From positions 615,054 to 679,053 of the forward strand of contig NZ_NISK01000001.1 in the NCBI RefSeq assembly GCF_002205675.1: a DNA stretch of 64,000 nucleotides, in the 5' to 3' direction. The notes beneath the pieces are model-generated. The model was given only the letters and a program-made list of their open reading frames with translations. It searched no databases and was not told where the DNA came from. This DNA comes from Sphingopyxis bauzanensis. Lineage in GTDB: Bacteria; Pseudomonadota; Alphaproteobacteria; Sphingomonadales; Sphingomonadaceae. The first letter of the stretch is position 1. Every line of letters starts with the position of its first letter. The position numbers were made by a program, and so were the translations under genes. Shown piece after piece: positions 43,941 through 52,112 of this stretch.

Positions 43941-44242
43941 TCGACCCCGCCGGCGTGAAAATCAATCATCGCGCTGGCGATGATCGCGGGGTGGACGCCA
44001 TAGCTGCCGTTCGCGATCGCATTGCGCAGCGACGCGACGCGCGCGACATCGACCGGCGGCGCCTGGGTCGCGAGACTGCCCGCGAGGCGAATCAGCCGCG
44101 CGGCGGGCAGGCTGTCCGGCGCAGCGGCAAGCTGCGTGGGTGCGTGTGCCGCTCGCGCCGCGGTTTCGCTGGTGGCGCTGCGCAGCGGGGTCGTGCGGAC
44201 AATGCCGCCGACGGGTCCGATCTTGCTGCTGTCACCCGACAT
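43937..44242 (-). CDS. flgM: Anti-sigma-28 factor FlgM
   Basis: 101 residues from MSGDSSKIGPVGG, behind GGAGG. The C-terminal part VARVASLRNAIANGSYGVHP, AIIASAMI is the FliA-binding FlgM motif. The first half is Ala-rich and likely disordered, as in other FlgM proteins. FlgM blocks FliA until it is exported through the completed hook. Overlaps flgN (ATGA). Confidence 0.88.
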   Translation of the reverse strand: MSGDSSKIGPVGGIVRTTPLRSATSETAARAAHAPTQLAAAPDSLPAARLIRLAGSLATQAPPVDVARVASLRNAIANGSYGVHPAIIASAMIDFHAGGVE

Positions 44243-44259
44243 AAAGGCCTCCATCCGAT

Positions 44260-44279
44260 GCCGTCAGAAAAGTGACGGC
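44260..44279. promoter_or_regulatory. Inverted repeat in the flgM leader
   Basis: GCCGTCA-GAAAAG-TGACGGC is a perfect 7-base inverted repeat 18 bases before the flgM ATG. It could be an operator or an RNA hairpin. Confidence 0.45.
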
Positions 44280-44351
44280 GCGGTTCACGAAGGCTTTAAC
44301 GGATGCGGATCGGGGCGATTAAGTCAGCTTGCCGCAAAAAGACAAAAGAAA

Positions 44352-44388
44352 GGCCCGGTGACGTCGGAAAGCCGACAGTCACCGGGCC
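44352..44388 (-). terminator. Intrinsic terminator after flgA
   Basis: GGCCCGGTGAC pairs with GTCACCGGGCC, with an inner GTCGG/CCGAC stem. Read on the minus strand it is followed by TTTCTTTTGTCTTTTT. Confidence 0.85.
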
Positions 44389-44422
44389 AGTGGGCAGGGT
44401 AAGGTGAGGTAAAGGGTTGGGA

Positions 44423-44938
44423 TCAGTCGTCGAGGCGGGCGCGGCCGGGGCCGATCACCTTGGCACTCAGCGAAGATCTGGCGTCGTTGCCGCGCAGCGC
44501 GATTGTTTCACCGACGCGGCCATCTTCGGCGGCGACCGCGGCATAGCTGACCGAGAAGCTTTCGGTGTCGATCGTCACGCGGACATTGTCGCCGCGGCGG
44601 ATGACCGGGGCGCTGGCCGCGAGCCGGGTAAAGCCCGCAGCGGCGGGCGCGACGTTCGCCGGTCCCGACATCGGCACGCGCAGGCGCCAGCCGAGCGAGG
44701 CGCAGCGTACCGCCAGCGCATTGGCATCGATCGCGGTCACCGACGCCTGTTCGGGGCAGCGCGCCAGCTTGATGCGGCGATCAACCGGGGTCGCGGTGCG
44801 GCCCAGCGCGCTGGCGACCATGGCGGTCAACACGTCGATCGTCTGCCAATCTTCATTGGCCTGCTGGGCAAAACTGGGATTGGCGGCGGTACAAATGGCC
44901 AGGCCAGCGGCCAGGCTTGCGATAACAGGACGGGACAC
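44423..44938 (-). CDS. flgA: Flagellar P-ring assembly chaperone FlgA
   Basis: 171 residues. The start is GTG at 44936-44938, with AGGAGA 7 bases upstream, opening a signal peptide (PVIASLAAGLAICTAA). The SAF-like end reads APVIRRGDNVRVTIDTESFS, GRVGETIALRGNDARSSLSA, KVIGPGRARL. FlgA helps FlgI assemble in the periplasm. It is divergent from flgB, and each has its own sigma-54 promoter. Confidence 0.9.
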   Translation of the reverse strand: MSRPVIASLAAGLAICTAANPSFAQQANEDWQTIDVLTAMVASALGRTATPVDRRIKLARCPEQASVTAIDANALAVRCASLGWRLRVPMSGPANVAPAAAGFTRLAASAPVIRRGDNVRVTIDTESFSVSYAAVAAEDGRVGETIALRGNDARSSLSAKVIGPGRARLDD

Positions 44939-44977
44939 GATCCATCTCCTTCGGTCCAAAATGGTCACCCACCATTT

Positions 44978-44993
44978 TGCAGGAAGCGTGCCA
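44978..44993 (-). promoter_or_regulatory. Sigma-54 promoter for flgA
   Basis: On the minus strand TGGCACG-CTTC-CTGCA differs from the consensus at one base, with the GG and GC elements kept. It lies about 40 bases before the flgA GTG. Confidence 0.72.
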
Positions 44994-45114
44994 GTCGCGG
45001 TTTGCGGCGCGATTGGCGCACGTGCCGCGCAGCGTTGTCGGTTTTTTGACGAGGGTCGCAAGCGGCGATGGCCGGATCTTTCTAAGTTACGTAAAAACAA
45101 CGAAAAAAGGCGTT

Positions 45115-45130
45115 TGGCACGGCGATTGCA
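45115..45130 (+). promoter_or_regulatory. Sigma-54 promoter for the flgB operon
   Basis: TGGCACG-GCGA-TTGCA matches the -24/-12 consensus perfectly; transcription would begin near 45142, 60 bases before flgB. Confidence 0.9.
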
Positions 45131-45201
45131 TCGTTCTTTGTGTTTTCCGCGCGTCGGCACCGGCAGGACCGGACCCGGCAAGCGGCGAAAGAAGGAATTT
45201 G

Positions 45202-45555
45202 ATGATGGCATCCGAGAAACTCTTTGGCCTGCACGCGACGGCGCTCCAGCTGCGCAGTCAGCGCATGATGATGCTCGCGTCGAACATCGCCAATGCCGCG
45301 ACGCCGGGATATAAGGCGCGCGATCTCGATTTCGCAAAAGCACTCGACCTGGCCCGGCAGGGCGGCTCGACCGCCCATGCCGTCGAGGGCGCGATGGCCT
45401 ATCGCGTCCCGGTGCAGGCGTCGCTCGACGGTAACACCGTCGAAATGGCGACGGAGCAGACCGCCTTCGCCGAAAACGCGCTCGCTTACCGGTCCAGCCT
45501 TTCGTTCCTCAGCGGCCGCGTCAACACGCTGACCCGCGCGATCAAGGGCGAATGA
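45202..45555 (+). CDS. flgB: Flagellar proximal rod protein FlgB
   Basis: 117 residues, first gene of the flgB-flgL operon, with GAAGGAA before a double ATG (45202 or 45205). The rod signature MLASNIANAATPGYKARDLD is present. ETAFAEN-type TEQTAFAENALAYRSSL ends the protein as in other FlgB. Overlaps flgC by 4 bases. Confidence 0.93.
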   Translation: MMASEKLFGLHATALQLRSQRMMMLASNIANAATPGYKARDLDFAKALDLARQGGSTAHAVEGAMAYRVPVQASLDGNTVEMATEQTAFAENALAYRSSLSFLSGRVNTLTRAIKGE

Positions 45556-45962
45556 CGATGGCCAGCAATTTCTCGGTCTTCGACATCAGCGGCCGCGCGA
45601 TGTCGGCGCAGCTCGTCCGGCTCAACACCACCGCATCGAACCTCGCCAACGCCGGGACAATAGCGGGCAGCGAAGCCGAGGCCTTTCGCTCGCTTAAGCC
45701 GGTGTTCCGCACGGTGATGGATGACCATGGCCGCGCGACGGTCCAGGTCGATCAGGTGACGACGTCGAAAATGGCGCCGTCGAAACGCCACGATCCGTCG
45801 AACCCGCTCGCCGACAAGGACGGCAACGTCTGGCAGGCGGCGGTCGATAGCGCGGCGGAGATGGTCGAGATGGTCGAGACTGCGCGCCAGTATCAAAACA
45901 ATGTCCAGGTCCTCGAAACCGCCAAGGGCCTGATCAACGAAACCCTCAGGATGGGACAATAG
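45552..45962 (+). CDS. flgC: Flagellar proximal rod protein FlgC
   Basis: 136 residues. N-terminal SAQLVRLNTTASNLANAGTI and the C-terminal EMVETARQYQNNVQVLETAK with LINETLRMGQ are the paired helices of FlgC. Follows flgB with ATGA overlap and stops one base before flgD. Confidence 0.95.
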   Translation: MTMASNFSVFDISGRAMSAQLVRLNTTASNLANAGTIAGSEAEAFRSLKPVFRTVMDDHGRATVQVDQVTTSKMAPSKRHDPSNPLADKDGNVWQAAVDSAAEMVEMVETARQYQNNVQVLETAKGLINETLRMGQ

Positions 45963-45963
45963 A

Positions 45964-46260
45964 ATGGCCGTCAACAACGTCACCAACGCCAACAACGTCG
46001 TGCTCCAGCCGAAGGGCGCCGGGCAGCAGATGGGGCAGAGCGATTTCCTGCGCCTGATGACCGCGCAGCTGTCGCAGCAGGATCCGTTCAACCCGGTCGA
46101 TAACCAGCAGATGGTTGCCCAGATGGCGCAATTTTCCAGCCTCGCCGGGATCAGCGAAACCAACACGACGCTGCAACAGATTTCCGAACAGCTCGCGGCG
46201 CAGACCCAGCTGCTCAAAGACATTAAGGCCGCCACCCCGGCGCCCGCACCCACCACCTAA
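45964..46260 (+). CDS. flgD: Hook-capping protein FlgD, short form
   Basis: 98 residues against about 220 in most bacteria. The N-terminal hook-cap motif is intact: MGQSDFLRLMTAQLSQQDPF, NPVDNQQMVAQMAQFSSLAG. The fibronectin/tudor-like C-terminal domains are absent; the gene ends after a helix and APAPTT. The reading frame shows no sign of a frameshift into flgE, so this is a short form and not a broken gene. Confidence 0.92.
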   Translation: MAVNNVTNANNVVLQPKGAGQQMGQSDFLRLMTAQLSQQDPFNPVDNQQMVAQMAQFSSLAGISETNTTLQQISEQLAAQTQLLKDIKAATPAPAPTT

Positions 46261-46273
46261 GGAAGGATAAGCC

Positions 46274-47101
46274 ATGTCATTCTATACTTCGCTTTCGGGC
46301 CTCAAGGGCGCCCAGACCGACATGTCGGTCATCTCGAACAACATCGCCAACGCCGGATCGATCGGGTTCAAGCGCAGCAAGGCGCAGTTCGGCGACATTT
46401 TCGCTTCGTCGCCGACCCAGTCGACCAAGATGATCGCCGGCCAGGGCCAGCGCCTGAACGGCATCAGCCAGCAGTTCACGCAAGGCTCGTATGAATCGAG
46501 CGAAAAGACGCTCGACATGGCGATCGTCGGCGAGGGCATGTTCGTGGTGAAGGGCGATCCGCCGCGCGAGCAGGTGACCTACACCCGCAACGGCGCCTTT
46601 ACCGCGACCCCCGACCGCAACGTGATCGATTCGACGGGGCAGAAGCTGCAACTTCTGCCGGTCGATGCGAGCGGCAACGTCACCAACAACACGCTGGCCG
46701 GTGCGTTCGACTTTGTGTTGCCCGCCGGCGCGCCGAGCGACCCGACCGCGCAGCTCGTCAATGTGTCGATCGGCCTCGACGGGCTGGTCTCCGCGACCTT
46801 TGCCAATGGCGAAGCGCAGGTGCTCGGCAAGGTGGCGATGGCGACCTTCCCCGCGATGGAGGGGCTGCGCCCCGTCGGCGACGCGCATTGGCAGTCGTCG
46901 GGCGAAAGCGGTCCGCCGACGATCGACGCCGCGACCAACGGCCCGATGGGCGCGCTCCGCTCGGGCGCGCTCGAACGCTCGAACGTCGATATCACCGAAG
47001 AACTGGTGATGCTGATCGGCGCGCAGCGCAATTTCCAGGCGAACGCCAAGGCGATCGAGGGCGCGTCGCAGCTGTCGCAAACCATCATCAATATGCGCTG
47101 A
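46274..47101 (+). CDS. flgE: Flagellar hook protein FlgE, short form
   Basis: 275 residues against 400 or more in E. coli. The N-terminus YTSLSGLKGAQTDMSVISNN, IANAGSIGFKRSKAQFGDIF and the C-terminus RSNVDITEELVMLIGAQRNF, QANAKAIEGASQLSQ fit hook protein. The middle (VSIGLDGLVSATFANGEAQV) covers only one inserted domain. Place after flgD supports hook and not rod identity. Confidence 0.9.
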   Translation: MSFYTSLSGLKGAQTDMSVISNNIANAGSIGFKRSKAQFGDIFASSPTQSTKMIAGQGQRLNGISQQFTQGSYESSEKTLDMAIVGEGMFVVKGDPPREQVTYTRNGAFTATPDRNVIDSTGQKLQLLPVDASGNVTNNTLAGAFDFVLPAGAPSDPTAQLVNVSIGLDGLVSATFANGEAQVLGKVAMATFPAMEGLRPVGDAHWQSSGESGPPTIDAATNGPMGALRSGALERSNVDITEELVMLIGAQRNFQANAKAIEGASQLSQTIINMR

Positions 47102-47136
47102 TCCGGCGCATTTAGCCGACTGCCGGGAGCTTCCCA

Positions 47137-47880
47137 ATGGACCGCCTCATCTACACCAGCCTTACCGCGATGCGGGGCAGTCAGGCCCGGCAGACGGCGA
47201 TCGCCAACAATCTGGCGAACGCACAGACGCCCGGGTTTCGCGCCGACATGGCCGAGGCGCAGGCGCTGTGGCTGAACGGCAGCGGGCTCGATGCGCGCGC
47301 CATGTCGTCGGAGGAAGTGCTCGGCGCCGACATGCGCGCCGGCACCGTCACCGCGACCGGGCGCGATCTCGACATCGCGGTGCAGGGCGACGCGCTGCTC
47401 GTGGTGCAGGCGAAGGACGGCACCGAGGCCTATACAAGGCGCGGCGATTTACAGGTGTCGCCGAGCGGACTTTTGACCACCGGCGATGGCCACCCTGTCC
47501 AGGGTGGTCAGGGTCCGGTAACCATCCCGCCTGCCGACGCCGTCACGATCGACGTCGAAGGCCGGGTCTGGATCGTCCCCGCGGGCGGCGATGCCGAAAA
47601 TCCGCAGGAGGTCGACCGGATCCGGCTCGCCACTCCGACCGGATCGGACATTGCCAAGGGTCTCGACGGTCTGTTCCGCGTCAAGGGCGACGGCATTTTG
47701 CCCGACGATCCCGAAGCGCGGCTGATCACCCGCTCGATCGAAGGATCGAACGTCGCTGCCACCACCGCGCTGGTCGACATGATCGAGGCGAGCCGCAGCT
47801 GGGATACCCAGCTCAAGCTGGTCAGCGACGCGCGCGACATGGACAGCGCGACCGCCAATCTGATGCAGCTTCCGCGTTAA
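47137..47880 (+). CDS. flgF: Flagellar rod protein FlgF
   Basis: 247 residues. MDRLIYTSLTAMRGSQARQT, AIANNLANAQTPGFRADMAE is the FlgF start; the end has SIEGSNVAATTALVDMIEAS. Spacing of 35 bases from flgE and 12 to flgG. Forms the distal rod with FlgG. Confidence 0.93.
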   Translation: MDRLIYTSLTAMRGSQARQTAIANNLANAQTPGFRADMAEAQALWLNGSGLDARAMSSEEVLGADMRAGTVTATGRDLDIAVQGDALLVVQAKDGTEAYTRRGDLQVSPSGLLTTGDGHPVQGGQGPVTIPPADAVTIDVEGRVWIVPAGGDAENPQEVDRIRLATPTGSDIAKGLDGLFRVKGDGILPDDPEARLITRSIEGSNVAATTALVDMIEASRSWDTQLKLVSDARDMDSATANLMQLPR

Positions 47881-47892
47881 GGAGAATATGAA

Positions 47893-48678
47893 ATGAGCTT
47901 CGGTGCCTTGCACGTCGCGCGAACCGGTCTGGATGCCCAGGGCTTCCGGATGCAGGTGATCGCCAACAACCTCGCCAACGTGAACACAACGGGCTTCAAG
48001 CGCGACCGTGCCAGCTTTGAAACGCTGAGCTATCAGATGATGACCGCGCCGGGTGCGCCTTCGTCGGCCGAAAATCGTTATGCGACCGGGCTCAACCTTG
48101 GCACCGGCGTGTCGCTCGGCGGCACGTCGCGGATAGACACGCAGGGGACGTTCGCCACCACCGGCAACGCGCTCGACATGGCGATCGACGGCGCCGGCTA
48201 TTTTCAGGTCGAAATGCCCGACGGACGCACCGGCTATACCCGCGCGGGCAATTTCGGTCGCTCGCCCGATGGCACGATCGTGACGTCGGACGGCAAACCG
48301 CTGACCCCCGCGATCCAGATTCCCGAGGACAGCACCAATGTATCGATCGGCGCCGATGGCACCGTGTCGGCGACCGGTCCCGACGGCACGCTGACCGAAC
48401 TTGGCCGCATCGAACTCGCACGTTTTGCCAATCCGGCGGGTCTGCAGGCGATCGGCGACAATATGCTCGTCGAAACCGCCGCCTCGGGCGCGCCGCAGGT
48501 AGGGGCCGCCGGGCTGGAAGGCCGCGGCAGCTTGCGCGGCGGGATGCTCGAAGGATCGAACGTCAACGTCGTCGAGGAACTCGTCGACATGATTGAGACC
48601 CAGCGCGCCTACGAGGTCAATTCCAAGATGATCCAGGCCACCGACGAAATGATGAAAAATGCCGCGCAGACCCTCTAA
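47893..48678 (+). CDS. flgG: Flagellar distal rod protein FlgG
   Basis: 261 residues. GALHVARTGLDAQGFRMQVI, ANNLANVNTTGFKRDRASFE and the C-terminal LEGSNVNVVEELVDMIETQR, AYEVNSKMIQATDEMM are diagnostic. GGAGAATATGAA lies before the ATG. Its end overlaps flgH by 20 bases. Confidence 0.96.
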   Translation: MSFGALHVARTGLDAQGFRMQVIANNLANVNTTGFKRDRASFETLSYQMMTAPGAPSSAENRYATGLNLGTGVSLGGTSRIDTQGTFATTGNALDMAIDGAGYFQVEMPDGRTGYTRAGNFGRSPDGTIVTSDGKPLTPAIQIPEDSTNVSIGADGTVSATGPDGTLTELGRIELARFANPAGLQAIGDNMLVETAASGAPQVGAAGLEGRGSLRGGMLEGSNVNVVEELVDMIETQRAYEVNSKMIQATDEMMKNAAQTL

Positions 48679-49327
48679 ACTGTCGGTCGGTGTGGCCTTT
48701 GCCCTCGCGCTCGTGCCGTCTGGCGCGGCGGCGAAGGACAAATTGCCGCCCGACGCCTTTGCTGCGGCGACGCCGGTTCCCCCGGCGCCGCTGCCCGGGA
48801 ATGGCTCGATCTTTCAGGGCAGCTATGTGCCGCTGACTTCGGGCGGGCGCGCCGGGCAGGTTGGCGACATCCTGACCATCCAGCTCGTCGAGCGCACCGC
48901 GGCGACCAAAAGCAATGCCGCAGGAACGCAGCGCGATGGCAATATCGGCCTGACGCCGCCCGCCACCGGGCCGCTGTCGCTGTTCAACCCCAGCGATATC
49001 GCGATGGGCGGCGGCCAGCAATTCAAGGGCAAGGGCGACGCATCGCAATCGAACGCGCTGTCGGGCGAGGTCAGCGTGACGATCGCCGCGGTCTATCCGA
49101 ACGGTACGATGCTGGTGCGCGGCGAAAAGCTGCTGACGCTCAACCGCGGCGACGAACGCGTCCAGATCTCGGGCATTGTCCGCGCGATGGATATCAGCCC
49201 CGACAACCGCATCCTGTCGACCCGCGTCGCCGACGCCAACATCCGTTACGTCGGCAAGGGCGAAATCGCGCGCGCCAGCCAGCAAGGCTGGTTGCAGCGT
49301 TTCTTCTCGATCATCAGCCCGTTCTGA
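48659..49327 (+). CDS. flgH: Flagellar L-ring protein FlgH without lipobox
   Basis: 222 residues. The core matches FlgH: LTSGGRAGQVGDILTIQLVE, LSGEVSVTIAAVYPNGTMLV, GEKLLTLNRGDERVQISGIV, VADANIRYVGKGEIARASQQ. FlgH is normally an outer-membrane lipoprotein with an N-terminal Cys. Here a signal peptide (VGVAFALALVPSGAAAKD) is present, but there is no cysteine anywhere in the protein, so it cannot be lipidated. Start overlaps flgG. Confidence 0.93.
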   Translation: MPRRPSKLSVGVAFALALVPSGAAAKDKLPPDAFAAATPVPPAPLPGNGSIFQGSYVPLTSGGRAGQVGDILTIQLVERTAATKSNAAGTQRDGNIGLTPPATGPLSLFNPSDIAMGGGQQFKGKGDASQSNALSGEVSVTIAAVYPNGTMLVRGEKLLTLNRGDERVQISGIVRAMDISPDNRILSTRVADANIRYVGKGEIARASQQGWLQRFFSIISPF

Positions 49328-49341
49328 AAAGGAATATCTCC

Positions 49342-50451
49342 GTGACATCGCGTCCCACCCTGTTCGCGCTCCTGGCGCTCCTGATCGCTAGCCTGACCTT
49401 TGCAGCGCCGGCGCAGGCCCAGCGCATCAAGGACATGGGCCAGTTTCAGGGGCTGCGCGCCAACCAGCTGACCGGCTACGGCATCGTTGTCGGGCTCGCG
49501 GGGACAGGCGACGACAGCCTCGATTATTCGACGCTGGGCATGAAGGGCGCGATTTCGCGCTTTGGCCTGACTTTGCCGCCGGGGGTCAACCCGGCGCTGA
49601 AGAATGCCGCGGCGGTGATGATCACCGCCGAGCTGCCCCCTTTCGCCAAGCCGGGCCAGCGCCTCGACGTGACCGTTTCGGCAATCGGCAAGGCCAAAAG
49701 CCTGCGCGGTGGTACCCTCGTGCTCGCGCCGCTCTATGGCGCCGACGGTCAGATTTACGCAATGGTGCAGGGCAACCTCGTCATCGGCGGACTCGGGGTC
49801 GATGCCGCCGACGGGTCAAAAGTGACGGTAAACGTCCCGTCGAGCGGCCGCATCGCCAGCGGCGCAACGGTCGAGCGCGCGGTCGATACCGGCTTTGCGT
49901 CCAGCGAGTGGCTGACCTTCAACCTCCACCAGTTCGACGCGACCAACGCCAAGCGCGTCGCCGACGCGATCAACGCGGCGATCCCCGGGAGCGCATCGAT
50001 GATCGACGGCGCCAGCATCGCGATCCGCGCCGCGGGCAATGGCGACGATCGGATGCGGCTGATGTCGCAGATCGAAAATCTCGGCGTCCAGCGCTCCGAA
50101 CCCTCGGCCAAGGTGATCGTCAATGCGCGCACCGGTACGGTGGTGATCAACGGCGCGGTCCGCGTCGGCACCGCCGCGGTCAGCCACGGCAAGCTCACCG
50201 TCTCGATCAAGGAATCGCCGACGGTGGTCCAGCCAGCGCCGTTCAGCCGCGGCGAAACCGCGATCGAGCCATCGAGCGAGATAGAGGTCGCCGAGGATGT
50301 GCGCCCGGCCTTTTTGATGAAACCCAACGCCTCGCTCTCCGAACTCGTCGATTCGATCAACCGTCTGGGTGTGTCGCCTGGCGATCTGGTCGCGATCCTC
50401 GAGGCGCTGAGCCAGGCGGGTGCCCTCACAGCAGAGTTGGTGATCATATGA
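49342..50451 (+). CDS. flgI: Flagellar P-ring protein FlgI
   Basis: 369 residues, GTG start after AAAAGGAATATCTCC. Signal peptide LFALLALLIASLTFAAPAQA; then RIKDMGQFQGLRANQLTGYG, IVVGLAGTGD, and the C-terminal SLSELVDSINRLGVSPGDLV. Assembles in the periplasm around the rod with FlgA's help. Overlaps flgJ (ATGA). Confidence 0.96.
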   Translation: MTSRPTLFALLALLIASLTFAAPAQAQRIKDMGQFQGLRANQLTGYGIVVGLAGTGDDSLDYSTLGMKGAISRFGLTLPPGVNPALKNAAAVMITAELPPFAKPGQRLDVTVSAIGKAKSLRGGTLVLAPLYGADGQIYAMVQGNLVIGGLGVDAADGSKVTVNVPSSGRIASGATVERAVDTGFASSEWLTFNLHQFDATNAKRVADAINAAIPGSASMIDGASIAIRAAGNGDDRMRLMSQIENLGVQRSEPSAKVIVNARTGTVVINGAVRVGTAAVSHGKLTVSIKESPTVVQPAPFSRGETAIEPSSEIEVAEDVRPAFLMKPNASLSELVDSINRLGVSPGDLVAILEALSQAGALTAELVII

Positions 50452-50777
50452 CGTCGCCTGTTTCCTCGACTCCCGCAGCGCGGCCGTTCGTGCCGGCTTC
50501 GGCCACCCCGACCCTTGGCGGCGGGGACGGCGACGGCGGGCTGCGCAAAGCGGCCGAGCAGTTCGAGGCGGTGATCCTGCGCCAGCTGCTGGCGTCGATG
50601 CGCCAGGCTAAACTCGGCGACGACATGATGGGATCGAGCGCCACCGACAATTTCCGCGAAATGGCCGACGCGCGCACCGCTGATTCAATCGCTGCGATGC
50701 GTCAGTTCGGCATCGCCGACATGGTCGAGCGCCAGTTCCGCGGGCGTCTGGGCAATGCGGCTGGAGGCATACAATGA
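50448..50777 (+). CDS. flgJ: Rod-cap protein FlgJ, N-terminal domain only
   Basis: 109 residues: LRKAAEQFEAVILRQLLASM and DDMMGSSATDNFREMADART are the rod-binding FlgJ domain. The muramidase domain of gammaproteobacterial FlgJ is missing. A separate lytic transglycosylase at 42724-43548 may replace it. ATGA overlaps on both sides (flgI and flgK). Confidence 0.9.
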   Translation: MTSPVSSTPAARPFVPASATPTLGGGDGDGGLRKAAEQFEAVILRQLLASMRQAKLGDDMMGSSATDNFREMADARTADSIAAMRQFGIADMVERQFRGRLGNAAGGIQ

Positions 50778-52099
50778 GCGATCTTCTCGGCATCGGGTAT
50801 AGCGGCCTCAAGGCCTATTCGCGTGCGCTGTCGACGATCGGCGACAATATCGCCAACGCGCAGACCCCTGGTTATGCGCGGCGGCGGCTCGATATGATGG
50901 AGTCGGTTAGCGGCAATGACTCGGTCTTTTATCGCGGCAGCGTCAACCCGTCCGGGGTCGAGATCCGCGGCGTCAACCGATCGGTCGATGCCTGGCTGAT
51001 CGAGGACTCACGACTTTCCGGCGGCGACTCCGAACGCGCGGCGACGAAGCTCGGCTGGCTGGGTAAGGTCGAGGGCGCGCTCAGCGACGAGAGCAACGGG
51101 ATCAAGACCGGCCTCACCAACTTATTCACCACCGCCGACCAATTGACCGCCGATCCCGCGAACAGGACGCTACGTAGTCAGTTCCTCCAGTCGGCCGACG
51201 ACATCGCATCGGGTTTTCGGACCGCGGCCAGCCAGCTCGACAAGATGTCGGACGGGGTCGAGGGCGCGGCGGCGAGCACGGTCGAAGATTTCAACGCCAA
51301 TCTGAATGCGCTCGAACAGATCAACATCGGGCTGCGCAAGGCGCGCCCGGGATCGACCAACCAGGCGAGTCTGCTCGACGAACGCGACCGGCTGCTCGAT
51401 AAATTATCGTCGCAGGCCGGGGTCAGCGCGACCTTTGAAAATAACGGATCGGTGACGTTGCGCGCCGCCGGGTCGGGCGACCTGCTCGTCGGCGGCGGCG
51501 CGGTCAACCCGATCGCGGTGACCGCAGCGCCCGACGGGCGGCTGTCGTACAGCGTCGGCGGGTCGCCGCTGACGATCGCGACGGGCTCGCTCGCCGGTTT
51601 GTCGGAGGCGGCCAATCATGTTGCCGACCAGCGCGCCGGGCTCGATACGATGGCAACGTCGTTCGCCGCCCAGCTCAACGCGGCGCATCAGGCGGGCACC
51701 GATGCCAATGGCAATCCGGGCGCGCCGCTGTTTACCGGCACCAGCGCCGCAACGCTGACCGCGAGCGCGCTGGCGCCCGAACAGGTCGCTGCCGCCAATG
51801 CCTCGGGCAGCAACGGCAATATGCTCGCGCTCGGCACGCTGCGCGGCGCGGGCGATCCCGAAGCGCGCTGGTCAGGACATCTGGCCACCCAGGCCCAGTC
51901 GACCGCGTCGGCGCGCGCGCAGGACGCCGCCGCCATGACCCGCGCCGACGCCGCTGCCGCGGCGCGCGACGGGGTGAGCGAGGTCGATCTCGACAAGGAA
52001 GCCGCCGAGCTGCTGCGCTTCCAGCAAGCCTATCAGGCCGCGGCGCGCACGATCCAGGTCGCGCGTGAAACGATGCAAACGCTCTTGAGCTCGATCTAG
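50774..52099 (+). CDS. flgK: Hook-filament junction protein FlgK (HAP1)
   Basis: 441 residues. The N-terminus GIGYSGLKAYSRALSTIGDN, IANAQTPGYARRRLDMMESV and the C-terminus DKEAAELLRFQQAYQAAART, IQVARETMQTLLSSI are classic for FlgK. VNRSVDAWLIEDSRL and LDERDRLLDKLSSQAGV occur between. Short but complete. Confidence 0.94.
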   Translation: MSDLLGIGYSGLKAYSRALSTIGDNIANAQTPGYARRRLDMMESVSGNDSVFYRGSVNPSGVEIRGVNRSVDAWLIEDSRLSGGDSERAATKLGWLGKVEGALSDESNGIKTGLTNLFTTADQLTADPANRTLRSQFLQSADDIASGFRTAASQLDKMSDGVEGAAASTVEDFNANLNALEQINIGLRKARPGSTNQASLLDERDRLLDKLSSQAGVSATFENNGSVTLRAAGSGDLLVGGGAVNPIAVTAAPDGRLSYSVGGSPLTIATGSLAGLSEAANHVADQRAGLDTMATSFAAQLNAAHQAGTDANGNPGAPLFTGTSAATLTASALAPEQVAAANASGSNGNMLALGTLRGAGDPEARWSGHLATQAQSTASARAQDAAAMTRADAAAAARDGVSEVDLDKEAAELLRFQQAYQAAARTIQVARETMQTLLSSI

Positions 52100-52112
52100 G
52101 AAGGCGACGACG

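Noticed and set aside
45964..46260. flgD as a frameshifted gene
   Set aside because: The stop is followed within 13 bases by flgE with its own start, and no further FlgD-like sequence is found in other frames.
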